Shown: positions 9,727 through 18,571 of the stretch, piece after piece
How the letters are laid out: every line of letters starts with the position of its first letter
Position numbering within the stretch: the stretch's first letter is position 1
Source: UBA4416 sp943362175
Lineage (GTDB): Bacteria; Bacteroidota; Bacteroidia; B-17B0; Aurantibacillaceae
NCBI GenBank assembly: GCA_943362175.1
Contig: CALRIU020000004.1
Coordinates: 186,001 to 250,000, forward strand
DNA: 64,000 nucleotides
Direction: 5' to 3'
Position numbers and translations under genes: made by a program
Notes under the pieces: generated by a model
Seen by the model: the letters and a program-made list of their open reading frames with translations, nothing else
Told to the model about the DNA's origin: nothing
Database searches by the model: none

Positions 9727-10422
9727 TTGAGTACAGATCATCAACATACCGTGAAACCTGTTGAAACAAAAGATGGCTCGCTGACCTTACAAAGTGGGCG
9801 CTTCGGTGCAACTTACCACTCGTTGCACGGCGCAGTGGAAGAAAGCAGGTATGTGTTCATTAACAACGGTTTACTTTTTTTTCTTCACGAGAATCCAAAG
9901 AAAGTATTACGCATTCTTGAAATTGGTTTTGGCACGGGATTAAATGCTTTCCTGACATTTTTGGAAACGAAACACCTAGGTATAACCGTTGACTACCAGG
10001 CGGTGGAGCTGTATCCTGTTCCTATGGAGATCGCGAAGCAGCTGAATTTCACGAAGGACTATCCGGGAGATGAGGCAGCCGTTTTTCTCCGGATGCATGA
10101 GCAGGCCTGGAACGAAAAGCATTCACTTTCCGGAACCTTTCATCTGACCAAACATCTGGAAAAGGCTGAAACGTTTTGCTCCGGACAGACCTTCGACCTC
10201 ATTTATTACGATGCCTTCTCTCCCAAAGAGCAGCCGGAGCTATGGACGGAAACGGTATTCAGGAATATGCACACTTTATTGAATGAGTATGGCTTGCTCG
10301 TGACCTATTGTGCGCAGGGCCAAATGAAACGCCACATGAAAGCGGCAGGTTTTAAGGTAAAGGCATTGAAAGGTTTCGCTGCCAAACGGGAAATGACAGT
10401 GGCTTATCGCTTGTCAGTCTAA
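9727..10422 (+). CDS. mnmD: tRNA (mnm5s2U34)-methyltransferase MnmD
   Basis: SAM-dependent methyltransferase that would complete 5-methylaminomethyl-2-thiouridine at the wobble position of certain tRNAs. It corresponds to the methyltransferase half of E. coli MnmC and lacks the FAD oxidase half. LEIGFGTGLNAFLTFL (about 63-78) is the SAM-binding loop and YYDAFSPKEQPELWT (about 159-173) the typical post-I motif. Translation appears to start with TTG at 9727, 2 bases after the helicase stop; no in-frame ATG gives a complete N-terminus. Its 3' end overlaps that of the convergent GNAT gene by 9 bases. Confidence 0.9.
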   Translation: MSTDHQHTVKPVETKDGSLTLQSGRFGATYHSLHGAVEESRYVFINNGLLFFLHENPKKVLRILEIGFGTGLNAFLTFLETKHLGITVDYQAVELYPVPMEIAKQLNFTKDYPGDEAAVFLRMHEQAWNEKHSLSGTFHLTKHLEKAETFCSGQTFDLIYYDAFSPKEQPELWTETVFRNMHTLLNEYGLLVTYCAQGQMKRHMKAAGFKVKALKGFAAKREMTVAYRLSV

Positions 10423-10866
10423 CTGTTTCTCAAAGCAGACACTGCTTTCTACTCCGGTATATGGCCCATAGTTCTGAATAATCCCGTAGTTGTTTTTCTG
10501 ATAGAGGGCGATGGCTTCCGGCTGTTTCTGACCGGTTTCCAGAATGCATGTCTTATAGCCCAGCTCTTTTGCCCAACCTTCAAGCTCTTTCAATATGGCT
10601 GAGGCAATTCCTTTGCTCCGTTTTTCCAATGGCACAAACATCCGTTTGACTTCCATCGTGTCAGCATTGTATGCTTTGATCGCACCACAGCCTACGGCCT
10701 GCTCGTGTTCATAGGCAAGGACCACATGCTTAATGGCAGTGATTTTATTGAATTGGGCAAAAAAGGAATGATCTTCTCCGTCGCGGATAGCGAGGTCCTT
10801 GTCAAGTTCCTTTACCAGGGTTTGAAAATCCGGATTGTCGGAGTCTGTTCTTTGTAAGTGATACAT
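10414..10866 (-). CDS. GNAT family N-acetyltransferase
   Basis: 150-aa single-domain acetyltransferase. The acetyl-CoA pocket motif is VPLEKRSKGIASAILKELEG (about residues 77-96), a clear Q/R-x-x-G-x-A type P-loop, preceded by the beta strand MEVKRMFV. The substrate is unknown. It lies 5 bases downstream of era in the same direction and probably shares its transcript. Its end overlaps mnmD on the opposite strand. Confidence 0.88.
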   Translation of the reverse strand: MYHLQRTDSDNPDFQTLVKELDKDLAIRDGEDHSFFAQFNKITAIKHVVLAYEHEQAVGCGAIKAYNADTMEVKRMFVPLEKRSKGIASAILKELEGWAKELGYKTCILETGQKQPEAIALYQKNNYGIIQNYGPYTGVESSVCFEKQLD

Positions 10867-10871
10867 GTGTT

Positions 10872-11756
10872 CTAATACCCGAAATGTTTCAGGTTTGCAT
10901 CGTTATTCCTCCAGTCCTTCGCCACTTTTACGAAGAGCTCCAGGTAAATGTGTTTTCCAAAAAAGGTTTCTGCCTCCTTGCGCGCCATCGTGCCTACCTT
11001 TTTCAGGGCCTCGCCCTGGTGGCCAATGATAATGCCTTTCTGGCTATCGCGCTCCACCAGGATATCGGCCTGGATGCGGATGATCTTTTCCTCTTCTTTG
11101 AAGGAGTTGACGATCACTTCCACGCTGTAAGGGATTTCACGCTTGTATTTCAATAAGATCTTCTCGCGGATGATCTCCGATACGAAAAATTTCTCAGGCT
11201 TATCCGTTAAGGTATCTTTGTCGTAGAAGGCTTCTCCTACCGGCAAAAGCTGGGTGATGCGGTACATCACCGTTTCGAGGTTGAATTTTTTTAAGGCTGA
11301 GATAGGAATGATTTCCGCTTTCGGTAATTTTTCCTTCCACTCCGCCAGTTTGCTATCCAGCACTTCCTGCGTGGCCATGTCAATCTTGTTAAGGAGCAGG
11401 AGCACAGGAGTAGAGGTCTTCTTTAATTTCTCGAGGTAGCTTTCCTCCAGCACAATGTCTTCGTAAATATCCACGATCAGCAGGAACACATCGGCATCGC
11501 TGAAGGCGGAAATCACAAATTCCATCATTTTTTCCTGGAGCTTGTAATTCGGTTTCAGAATGCCCGGAGTATCCGAGAACACAACCTGGTAGTCATCGCC
11601 GCTGACAATGCCCATGATCCGGTGGCGCGTGGTTTGCGCCTTTGACGTGATGATGCTTAAGCGTTCGCCAACCAAAGCGTTGAGCAGGGTGGATTTTCCA
11701 ACATTCGGACAACCGATGATGCTGACAAATCCGGATTTATGCGGTGTAACAGACAT
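10872..11756 (-). CDS. era: GTPase Era
   Basis: Essential ribosome-assembly GTPase that binds 16S rRNA near the 3' end. 294 aa, normal length. G1 GCPNVGKS (15-22), G3 DTPG (SDTPGILKPN), G4 NKID (LLLNKIDMA) and a G5-like ISAL are present. The C-terminal KH domain contains the GxxG-type loop IIGHQGEALKKVG and the Era ending FVKVAKDWRNN. The ATG at 11756 gives the standard short N-terminus. The GNAT gene follows it. Confidence 0.97.
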   Translation of the reverse strand: MSVTPHKSGFVSIIGCPNVGKSTLLNALVGERLSIITSKAQTTRHRIMGIVSGDDYQVVFSDTPGILKPNYKLQEKMMEFVISAFSDADVFLLIVDIYEDIVLEESYLEKLKKTSTPVLLLLNKIDMATQEVLDSKLAEWKEKLPKAEIIPISALKKFNLETVMYRITQLLPVGEAFYDKDTLTDKPEKFFVSEIIREKILLKYKREIPYSVEVIVNSFKEEEKIIRIQADILVERDSQKGIIIGHQGEALKKVGTMARKEAETFFGKHIYLELFVKVAKDWRNNDANLKHFGY

Positions 11757-11810
11757 GTGTGTAATTTTGCGGCAAAGATACGAATAATATGTGTTTGATT
11801 GATTTTAAAA

Positions 11811-11908
11811 CCACATAGGCACATAGTAACATAGGAGAACCAAGTCTTTCTCTCTCTCTGTTTTCTTTGTGTCTCCGTGGTGAGCCTGTTCCCTATATTC
11901 TCTCTGTT
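11811..11908. repeat. Degenerate CCACATAG intergenic element
   Basis: CCACATAGGCACATAG at 11811-11826 and an imperfect inverse (TTTGTGTCTCCGTGGT, about 11866-11881) bracket a CT-rich stretch between era and the patatin gene. A similar arrangement occurs at 46050-46195. Low-complexity filler of this kind is familiar from other Bacteroidota intergenes (memory, unverified). Confidence 0.4.
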
Positions 11909-13702
11909 CTATGTCCTTTCAGGATCAGCGCGCTTCAAGCCGAGCTTCTCGTTCCATTCATCCACCATCCAGTAAGGATTCTCCTTGAACTTTCTCCAGT
12001 CTTCCAGGAGCGACACATGCAGCAGGGCGAGCTCCTGTTTCAGCTCCTCGCTGTATTTATCGTAGTCGCTTTTGTAGTGTTTATTGTACAGGAATTTTTC
12101 AAAGTATTCGAGCAGGTTAAAGCAGATGGTGAAATGTCCGCAGGCGATGATCGTATCCGGCAGGATCTTGTCTCCGCCCAGTTGTTCCGGCGAGAACCAT
12201 AGCGTTGTTCCCATTTTCAGGGAGCGCTGCGCCACTTCCATGATATGCGGGCCGGGTTCCATCAGCTCCCGGCTGAAGTGCGGGTATTTATTCTGCCGTT
12301 TGATGACTTCTGTTTCCGTGAGCTCAAACACAGCGTTCATGATGAGGCGTGGCCGCCAGATCGGGTCGCCATACACGCGCTCGAAGCTAAACCAGCGCAT
12401 GTGCTTGATAAATACTTTGGTCACCATTTTGGTGACGGAGCGCCGCCTGTTGCCCAGCATGTTATTGATGATGCCGAATTTCAGCTTATCGACGTAATGC
12501 AACCGCCGCGCAAAAAAATCTGGAACGCCGATGCGCTTGGTCAGGCCTACAAATCCCATAGAGGTGATGAGCAGGAACAAGGCTACCAGGATGCCGATGG
12601 TGCCGATCACGGAACACATCATGATCACCGGTTTCAGATCCGATGCGCAGGCAAACAAGAGGACCACGAGGCCGAATAAGGCGCTCATGATGCCGAAGCG
12701 GCGCAGCGACTTAAAATTCCAGTTGCCGATCCAGGGCATCGTTTCGGTATTGCTCCGGATGTAGCTCTCCATCGTTGGGTTGGTGCCGTCGGAAAGGATA
12801 TAAAGGTCTACCGATTTTTTATCTTCCGACCGGAACTCCTTCAATTCTTCCGGGTAATGCTTCATCCGGTATTCGGCCGACAGGATAGCATCCACGCCCT
12901 GGTTGTCGTCCACGCCGCCATCCATGAGGCCGATCGGGTATTCGATCTTGTCGCCGTCAAACACGTTATGTGGTAAGAGGAATTTGTCTTTCAGCTTTTG
13001 TGCGCCTTCGTAAATAAAATCATCCGGAAAGTTGATCGGCTCGAAGCCGAAGGGGAAACAGGACGAGGCCGCGATGATGTCGGAGAAACGGATCTCTTTT
13101 GCAATCTCTATGGGAATATGGATCTTGCGGTTACCGATGAATTCGTGAGTGCCTTTGGTATGCGATTTTTCGGTTTTATGAAAATGAAAGGGAAGGGCGA
13201 AGTTAAATTCCGTAGCGTTGAAGCTGATCTCTTTCAGGTGGATGGGTTTTGACTCATCCCAGAGCAGGCCGAATTTTTCATTTTCGAAGTCGCGAAAGTA
13301 GATGGAGGAAAAGGCCGTGATGAGGCTGCGTTGCCGGCCCCCCTGCCAGTTGGTATCGTCGGCCAGGTATTCGAGGGCATTCTCTACCAGCTCTTCGCTG
13401 GTCATGAAGCGGTAAAGGCTTTGGTAACATTCTTCGATGGTGCCACCCTTTTTGATCGTTGTGGCATATTTCACACCGGTGAACGTTCCTGCGGAAACGG
13501 TGGAAAGAATCCGTACGCGTTCCAGGAGGCTGGTACTGTAAAACGTTTTGGTAGAGAGGTAGGATAAGACGCCGAGGTGTATGGAAGTAGCCCTGAATCC
13601 TCCGCCTGACAGGGAAATAGCAATGTTGTGAAACGGCAGTTTAGGCAGATGCGCTCTTTTTTCAGAACCCGGATTTGTTTTCTTTTTTGTCGTACTATCC
13701 AT
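11909..13702 (-). CDS. Patatin-like phospholipase, membrane-associated
   Basis: 597 aa with an N-terminal patatin domain: oxyanion loop SLSGGGFRAT (about 31-40), nucleophile-elbow-like TVSAGTFTG (about 68-76; the usual GxSxG has V in place of the first G) and the catalytic DG motif LMDGGVDDNQG (about 256-266). Two hydrophobic helices follow around 335-385 (MSALFGLVVLLFACAS and a second), then a soluble C-terminal ~200 residues. No signal peptide is visible, so it probably acts at the inner face of the cytoplasmic membrane as a lipid acyl hydrolase. The SGNH genes lie upstream on the same strand, 18 bases away. Confidence 0.88.
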   Translation of the reverse strand: MDSTTKKKTNPGSEKRAHLPKLPFHNIAISLSGGGFRATSIHLGVLSYLSTKTFYSTSLLERVRILSTVSAGTFTGVKYATTIKKGGTIEECYQSLYRFMTSEELVENALEYLADDTNWQGGRQRSLITAFSSIYFRDFENEKFGLLWDESKPIHLKEISFNATEFNFALPFHFHKTEKSHTKGTHEFIGNRKIHIPIEIAKEIRFSDIIAASSCFPFGFEPINFPDDFIYEGAQKLKDKFLLPHNVFDGDKIEYPIGLMDGGVDDNQGVDAILSAEYRMKHYPEELKEFRSEDKKSVDLYILSDGTNPTMESYIRSNTETMPWIGNWNFKSLRRFGIMSALFGLVVLLFACASDLKPVIMMCSVIGTIGILVALFLLITSMGFVGLTKRIGVPDFFARRLHYVDKLKFGIINNMLGNRRRSVTKMVTKVFIKHMRWFSFERVYGDPIWRPRLIMNAVFELTETEVIKRQNKYPHFSRELMEPGPHIMEVAQRSLKMGTTLWFSPEQLGGDKILPDTIIACGHFTICFNLLEYFEKFLYNKHYKSDYDKYSEELKQELALLHVSLLEDWRKFKENPYWMVDEWNEKLGLKRADPERT

Positions 13703-13720
13703 AAACCGTTTCTAAAGGTA

Positions 13721-15007
13721 CTATTTTATATGCATGCTGACGCGGTGTTTTTTCCGGAACTGAACAATGGGCAGGCGTGGAATTTTCAGGCCATACGTCC
13801 GGTAAATGGCTTTGATGAATTCATTCGCCAGCAAGGCCTGGCCCATGGTATTGATGTGAATGCCATCGAGGGAAAACGCCCCCGTTTCTGTATAATGAAT
13901 GGCTCTTACCCTGGCGTCATAAAACCTGTCGGGCCTGGCATGCATAAGCAGCTGATTCAGCCTGACAAGTCCCAGTCCCTTTTCTGCTGCGAGGTCTGCG
14001 ATGATATCGTTATAGGCGACGATCCTTGCTTTGATCCCGGCAATTTCTGTTGCATCGAGGTAATAGGTTTTGGGAATAGGAAGGCGCCCGCTTAAATAAT
14101 CCCTTCTCAAAGGATCCTGCATGATCTCACAGAGGACGATCTCTCCTGTTTGCATCTGCCTGAGGATAGGTTGGCCATGGGCAATCGCCTCAACGATAAA
14201 GGCATTTCTCCCTGTTTTAAATGCTATCCCGTCGATACCATAGTGTATAGTAAGCTGCATGGCTTCCTGTTTCTCCAGGAGCAGCTGATCGTAAGCAATG
14301 GTATTGAAGAAGGGAATGGTGGTGAGATCGGGCAATGTTGCCAGAATGCCTTTCGCCCCATGCTCCGTCAGTTTTTCAAGGACGTAGCGGAGCGTCGCCG
14401 CAAAGCCTTCGCCGGGCTTTCCTTCTGCCGGTGTCATCACATCATCGGCGCCGCCATGCATGGCATAGGATAAAATATCGTTATTGCCGATGAGCATCGT
14501 GAAAAACGTCGGACGGAGCTTCAGGATATCTTCCAGGATGGAAGCCTTTGCCGGATTGGAAGCCAGGCGTGTGAAAAAAGGATTGTAGTTGCCCTCACCT
14601 TTTGCGGGATCGCCGTAGCCGGGCATGAGCAGGTGCGCTGCCTTGGCGCCGGGCACTGCCAGGTTGTGGAATGGCCCGCTGCTGTGGTAGTTATTTTCCG
14701 TAAGAATGCTTTGGTCGCCCATCTCGGAAAGATGGGAAAGACAGCCCCATTTATTTTTGGGGTTATGCTCGTCAGGCACCAGGATCAGCTTCGAGCGCCC
14801 GATGAATCCAATGCCGGAGGACTGCTTATCGACAAGGGCCTGCCGGAAGACGAGTGGATGAATGGCTTGGTATTGACGGGCGATCAGGTTTGGGTAGGCA
14901 TTGGCCTGGCCTTTGTAATAGAGTGCCCCATCGGCATATCCTGCTGTAATGGAATCTCCAATGGCGACAAACCGGCTGAAGTCTATCGTGTTTTTTTGAT
15001 TTGCCAT
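13721..15007 (-). CDS. SGNH/GDSL hydrolase without export signal
   Basis: 428-aa esterase/lipase-type hydrolase. Block I is FVAIGDSITAGYADGALYY (Ser in GDSI), block III is LIGNNDILSYA (Asn), and block V is FSLDGIHINTMGQ (Asp and His). All four SGNH residues are present. The N-terminus MANQKNTIDFSRF is hydrophilic with no signal peptide or lipobox, unlike its paralogue at 15177-16532, with which it shares co-linear motifs throughout. The two look like a tandem duplication in which one copy lost or gained export. The substrate is unknown; acyl esters fit the neighbourhood. Confidence 0.87.
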   Translation of the reverse strand: MANQKNTIDFSRFVAIGDSITAGYADGALYYKGQANAYPNLIARQYQAIHPLVFRQALVDKQSSGIGFIGRSKLILVPDEHNPKNKWGCLSHLSEMGDQSILTENNYHSSGPFHNLAVPGAKAAHLLMPGYGDPAKGEGNYNPFFTRLASNPAKASILEDILKLRPTFFTMLIGNNDILSYAMHGGADDVMTPAEGKPGEGFAATLRYVLEKLTEHGAKGILATLPDLTTIPFFNTIAYDQLLLEKQEAMQLTIHYGIDGIAFKTGRNAFIVEAIAHGQPILRQMQTGEIVLCEIMQDPLRRDYLSGRLPIPKTYYLDATEIAGIKARIVAYNDIIADLAAEKGLGLVRLNQLLMHARPDRFYDARVRAIHYTETGAFSLDGIHINTMGQALLANEFIKAIYRTYGLKIPRLPIVQFRKKHRVSMHIK

Positions 15008-15120
15008 AAGCGGTACGATCGGGACTGATTAATTGAACCTCTGTGTATTCTTACGAATATAGCTGATAGATGTTTCAATTTGTCACAAATTAGTCTAAAG
15101 CGGAAATCCGTCCAAAATTA

Positions 15121-15153
15121 AAAACGGGTGCAGAAAACCCTGCACCCGTTTTT
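15121..15153 (-). terminator. Rho-independent terminator after the SGNH lipoprotein gene
   Basis: A 13-bp stem, AAAACGGGTGCAG at 15121-15133 pairing with 15140-15152, has a 6-nt loop. On the minus strand it is followed by a T-rich tail. It sits 24 bases past the stop of the 15177-16532 gene and closes the DUF2147-FadL-SGNH operon. Confidence 0.85.
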
Positions 15154-15176
15154 GCAACTAGCTAAACCTAACTCTA

Positions 15177-16532
15177 TCAGGGGAATATGACCCCTTTATA
15201 TTTAGTTGCATCCACCTGCGGAATCGTTGAGCCATACTGGCTGTTGATCGCTTTGATGAATTCGTTGGCAAGCAGGGCATTGGCTCTTGGCGTCAGGTGG
15301 ACCCCATCCAGCGAAAAGGCGCCTCCGCTTACGAAAGTGGCACTGGTTGTAATGCCGTTGTACACAATGCCTGCTTTTGCTTTGGCCATAAAGGCGTTCA
15401 CGTCGACATAGGCAAGTCCTTTGGCGGCAGCTACGGATTTTATCTTGGCATTGTAGGCAGCTACGGCATTCTGAATGTTGGCGATTTCCGTTTCGTTCAG
15501 CACATATTGATTGGGTAGAGGTTTGGACGAGCCCCAACCGGCACATTTCAGGGAATCCTGCGGTGTGGTGAGCAGAACGTATTCAGTCGATTTGATCTGC
15601 CTTCTCCCGCCCGGCGCTGAGCTATCGAGGATCATAAAGGCGTTGGCTCCCTCGTGAAAAGAAATGCCAAGAGCGGCGTAGGCGGCGCTGAGCTGTGTCG
15701 CTTGTGTGGCGTCCAGTGTTAAGCCGTTGTATGGAATGGTGGTGGCAAAGGGAATGCTTGTTACATCCGGGATATTTCCTACCACGCCTTTTGCGCCATT
15801 GGCTGTCATGGTATTGATGATGAGATCATAGCTGGCGTCGAAGCCAACTCCCGGAGAACCTGCCGAAGGCGTTACCGCATCCGAAGCGCCGCCGGCCAGT
15901 GCATAAGCCAGCACGTCGTTATTGCCGATGAATACCGAGAAGAAGGTTGGGTTTTGTGCTGCCGATTTGGAAAGCATAGAGGCCGTAGCAAATTCCGAAG
16001 GGGCGAGGATCCTTGTGAAGAAAGGGTTGTAATTCCCTAAGCCATTCGCCGGATTGCCGTAGCCCGGATACACTGCGGTGATGGCCTTGGCGCCTGGAAT
16101 TCCCATATTGTTATAAGGACCCTGCGCAGCAATGTTGTTGGTGAAAATGCTGAAATCCCCGCTTGTCGCAAATGGAACAGGCGACAGGCCCGTTACACCT
16201 TTGCAGTCGGTTTTATAACCCAATATGGAACGCGCATTCCCTGAGGAACCGATCCCTGCGGAAGCTTGTGGCACCAGTGGTTGAATGAATTCGCCGCCGC
16301 CCACCTGTTTGAATTGCTCGGCAAGCAGGTTCGGGTAAGATACCAGCTGCCCGTCGTAATACAGGGCGGCATCCGCAAAGCCCGCTGTGATGGAGTTTCC
16401 GATGGCAACGTATTTAGACACATCCAAATTGCCTTTGGTTGGTTCCGGAGCATCTAATTTCGGTTTGCAGCTGGTCATGAACAGGCCGAGTACGAGCGCG
16501 GCTGCTATAGATTGATAAGATATCGTTTGCAT
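15177..16532 (-). CDS. SGNH/GDSL hydrolase, predicted lipoprotein
   Basis: 451 aa. The signal peptide ends in a lipobox (VLGLFMTSC, Cys about 22), so the enzyme should be lipid-anchored in the envelope. Block I reads YVAIGNSITAGFADAALYY: the usual GDS is GNS, with the catalytic Ser retained. FIGNNDVLAYA supplies Asn and FSLDGVHLTPRAN the Asp/His pair. It is a paralogue of the next gene downstream (13721-15007). It lies 11 bases after the FadL gene in the same direction, which suggests joint release and uptake of fatty acids. Confidence 0.88.
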   Translation of the reverse strand: MQTISYQSIAAALVLGLFMTSCKPKLDAPEPTKGNLDVSKYVAIGNSITAGFADAALYYDGQLVSYPNLLAEQFKQVGGGEFIQPLVPQASAGIGSSGNARSILGYKTDCKGVTGLSPVPFATSGDFSIFTNNIAAQGPYNNMGIPGAKAITAVYPGYGNPANGLGNYNPFFTRILAPSEFATASMLSKSAAQNPTFFSVFIGNNDVLAYALAGGASDAVTPSAGSPGVGFDASYDLIINTMTANGAKGVVGNIPDVTSIPFATTIPYNGLTLDATQATQLSAAYAALGISFHEGANAFMILDSSAPGGRRQIKSTEYVLLTTPQDSLKCAGWGSSKPLPNQYVLNETEIANIQNAVAAYNAKIKSVAAAKGLAYVDVNAFMAKAKAGIVYNGITTSATFVSGGAFSLDGVHLTPRANALLANEFIKAINSQYGSTIPQVDATKYKGVIFP

Positions 16533-16543
16533 AGTCGTTGAGA

Positions 16544-17773
16544 TTAAAATTTATAGAATACAGAAACTCCCGGAATTACCACATTGGTTTTGTAAGTGCC
16601 ACTCATACCCGTTTCCAGGTTGGTGTCTTCCCTGTTCAGTTGCGAGAAATAGAAGGAGGCATTGATACCGAATTTTTGTTTGATCGTGTAGCCGATCCCG
16701 GCGGTATAAATGATCCTGTTGGCATCCGGTGTTTCGGGTGTCACGTAGCCGTCCTGCACGGGCGAAATACCGTAAGCTATGCCGAGCCTTACCGCCAGGG
16801 CATCGATGATTTTATACTGGCCTCCCAGTCTGAAGGCGAAGGTGTTTTTGTATTCGCGTGCCGACTTGGTATCAACCAGCGATGTCGTATTGGTTTCGTA
16901 ATCGAAGGACAGGGTATCATAGGCTTTCCAGCCTACGTAATTTACATCAGCTGCGATCGTCAGTTTTTCGATAGGTGTGTAGGCAAGGCCCAGCGTCAGC
17001 ACCTGTGGCAAAGGCAGCGTGGCTTTAAATTTTCCGTTCGGGAAATTGGTAGCCAGGGCCGAAGGAACCGTGAAGGTGGCATCGCCGCTTTTTACTTCCA
17101 TGTTCACCTGTGAGCGGTAGGTCAGCGCTACCGAAAATTTATCGATGGGCTTGTAGTAGATGCCTGCATTAAAGCCAAAGCCATTGGCTTTACCGTTGAG
17201 CTCGGCATGTCCGTATGTTCCGCTGGCATCCACCACCGGGATGTCTTTCTGAAGATTGACTTTACCGTTGGCATACACAAAGCCCGCCCCGATGCCGAGC
17301 TTGTTGTTGATCTTATAGCTTACTGTTGGCTGAAAGAAGATGGCCTGGAGTTGCAGGCGGGTTAAGGCAAAGCGGCCCATCCAGCCGTCCTCCCATTCCA
17401 CGGTGCTTCCAAAGGGCGTGTAGATGCCTAATCCCAGCTTGAGCTTGCTGCTGTCCTTCAATCCAAAAACGCCATAGGCAGCAAAGGGATAGCTCACCGG
17501 CGAGGTGGTCTCTGCCGTTAAGTTGGTGTTCTTATCCAGGAATTTACCATGCGAGATGGTCGGGCTGACCCCGATGTTGACTTCGTTGCCTTTCAGGAAA
17601 GACATGCCGCCCGGACTGTAAAAAAGGGAGGCGCCGTCCTGCACGAAAGCGGTACCGGCATTGGCCATGCCCTGCTGCGCCTGGCCCTGTAAATTTACCT
17701 GATAGCCCTGTGCGCCGGCAATAAAGGGCGACGAGAGGATCAGCATTGCTGCTAGTTTGTGTAGGTTTGTCAT
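16544..17773 (-). CDS. FadL/OmpP1/TodX family outer-membrane channel
   Basis: Predicted 14-strand outer-membrane transporter for long-chain fatty acids or other hydrophobic compounds. 409 aa from the ATG at 17773, which begins the signal peptide MTNLHKLAAMLILSSPFIAGAQG; an upstream in-frame ATG at 17953 would add a hydrophilic tail reading through the DUF2147 gene end and is rejected. FadL hallmarks are the mature N-terminal hatch (GMANAGTAFVQDGASLFYSPGG), alternating amphipathic strands and the aromatic C-terminus VSVFYKF. It sits between DUF2147 (26-base gap) and the SGNH lipoprotein gene (11-base gap), and is probably controlled by the palindrome at 18354. Confidence 0.93.
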   Translation of the reverse strand: MTNLHKLAAMLILSSPFIAGAQGYQVNLQGQAQQGMANAGTAFVQDGASLFYSPGGMSFLKGNEVNIGVSPTISHGKFLDKNTNLTAETTSPVSYPFAAYGVFGLKDSSKLKLGLGIYTPFGSTVEWEDGWMGRFALTRLQLQAIFFQPTVSYKINNKLGIGAGFVYANGKVNLQKDIPVVDASGTYGHAELNGKANGFGFNAGIYYKPIDKFSVALTYRSQVNMEVKSGDATFTVPSALATNFPNGKFKATLPLPQVLTLGLAYTPIEKLTIAADVNYVGWKAYDTLSFDYETNTTSLVDTKSAREYKNTFAFRLGGQYKIIDALAVRLGIAYGISPVQDGYVTPETPDANRIIYTAGIGYTIKQKFGINASFYFSQLNREDTNLETGMSGTYKTNVVIPGVSVFYKF

Positions 17774-17799
17774 AGATGGAAGGGTTTGGTGTGTGTGAA

Positions 17800-18243
17800 T
17801 TATTTGATGTCTGAAACTTTGTACCAGGTTTGTGTTCTGCCGATGAGGGAGATCCCGATGTAGCCGCGGAGGTCTAATTTGCCATCCCTGTATTTGATCG
17901 TACAGCTGTAGGTTTTTCCGTTCTCCGGATCGTAGATGGTGCCGTCTTCCCATTCGTCCTCATCAAATTCGAAACCTTTCAGCATATTCAGGCCTAAGAG
18001 AGGAACGGATTGCTTGGCTTTGTCCGGGTTGTTTTTGTCGGTTTTAGGCTTGCCGTCTTCGTAGGTGGGTGTTTTGAGCCATACGATCTTGCCGTTGTAT
18101 TTATCGCCTTCTTTGTAAATCTGTACTTTGGCTTTTCCGCTGGCGGTAAGCCAGGTGCCTATCACGGCATCGGCACTCACTGTTTGCGAAAAACAGCTGA
18201 GCGAAACGAATAAAAGAAAGAGGGCAGGTAACGTTTTGTTCAT
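17800..18243 (-). CDS. DUF2147 family periplasmic protein
   Basis: 147 aa with a cleavable signal peptide (MNKTLPALFLLFVSLSCFSQ) followed by a single DUF2147 domain: IGTWLTASGKAKVQIYKEG, GKIVWLK, LLGLNMLKGFEFDEDEWEDG and the ending TQTWYKV are characteristic. The fold is a small beta-barrel of unknown function. It is the first gene of the operon leading to the FadL channel and SGNH esterase, with a fatty-acid-type operator about 110 bases upstream, so a role in envelope lipid handling is a reasonable inference. Confidence 0.88.
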   Translation of the reverse strand: MNKTLPALFLLFVSLSCFSQTVSADAVIGTWLTASGKAKVQIYKEGDKYNGKIVWLKTPTYEDGKPKTDKNNPDKAKQSVPLLGLNMLKGFEFDEDEWEDGTIYDPENGKTYSCTIKYRDGKLDLRGYIGISLIGRTQTWYKVSDIK

Positions 18244-18353
18244 GGGCCTGTGTTTAAGAATGAGAAAAATGCGTCTTTATTCAAATCTAGTGAATGGCGC
18301 TTCAAATCCACTTGATTAATAACAGGAAATAACTTGATTTATATCAAGGCTCC

Positions 18354-18365
18354 TATGCATGCATA
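18354..18365. promoter_or_regulatory. Putative MarR-type operator upstream of DUF2147-FadL
   Basis: TATGCATGCATA is a perfect 12-bp palindrome 111 bases upstream of the DUF2147 ATG. The identical core occurs at 30350-30363, upstream of fadD, and a near copy lies in front of the marR gene at 28499-28512. Assignment to the MarR protein at 28023-28472 is inference from this distribution. Confidence 0.65.
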
Positions 18366-18479
18366 AGTAATATTACGTGATAGCTTATAGGAATAAATAC
18401 ACATGAATGATCGATCGGTTTTTAGGGTGTGCCTCCGCAAAGTGCTTCGAGGGCCTCAGCACCCTGCGGAGTCGGGCTT

Positions 18480-18540
18480 TGCGCTGCAATCTTTTGCCGG
18501 CACTTCGACTGCGCTTAGTGACCGGCAAAGGGATTTTACC
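18480..18540 (-). repeat. Composite GCAAAAGATTGCAGCG repeat, copy 1
   Basis: On the minus strand this reads AATCCCTTTGCCGG, then a CTTCGACT/AGTCGAAG-type spacer, then GGCAAAAGATTGCAGCG. CCGGCAAA and TTTGCCGG form a hairpin stem. The block aligns with 43641-43692, where AATCCTTTTGC precedes GCAAAAGATTGCAGCG. Confidence 0.6.
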
Positions 18541-18571
18541 GTTGCCAGAGGTTCTCGAAATCACCAGGTAA

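Larger units (their letters stand above)
18244..18571. other. 328-bp intergenic region with operator and repeat element
   Basis: No gene was found. The part next to the DUF2147 start is AT-rich and carries the palindrome at 18354-18365. The part near 18,440-18,560 holds a composite palindromic repeat related to the one at 43629-43692. It separates the divergent-looking halves of the lipid region, although genes on both sides are on the minus strand. Confidence 0.6.
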
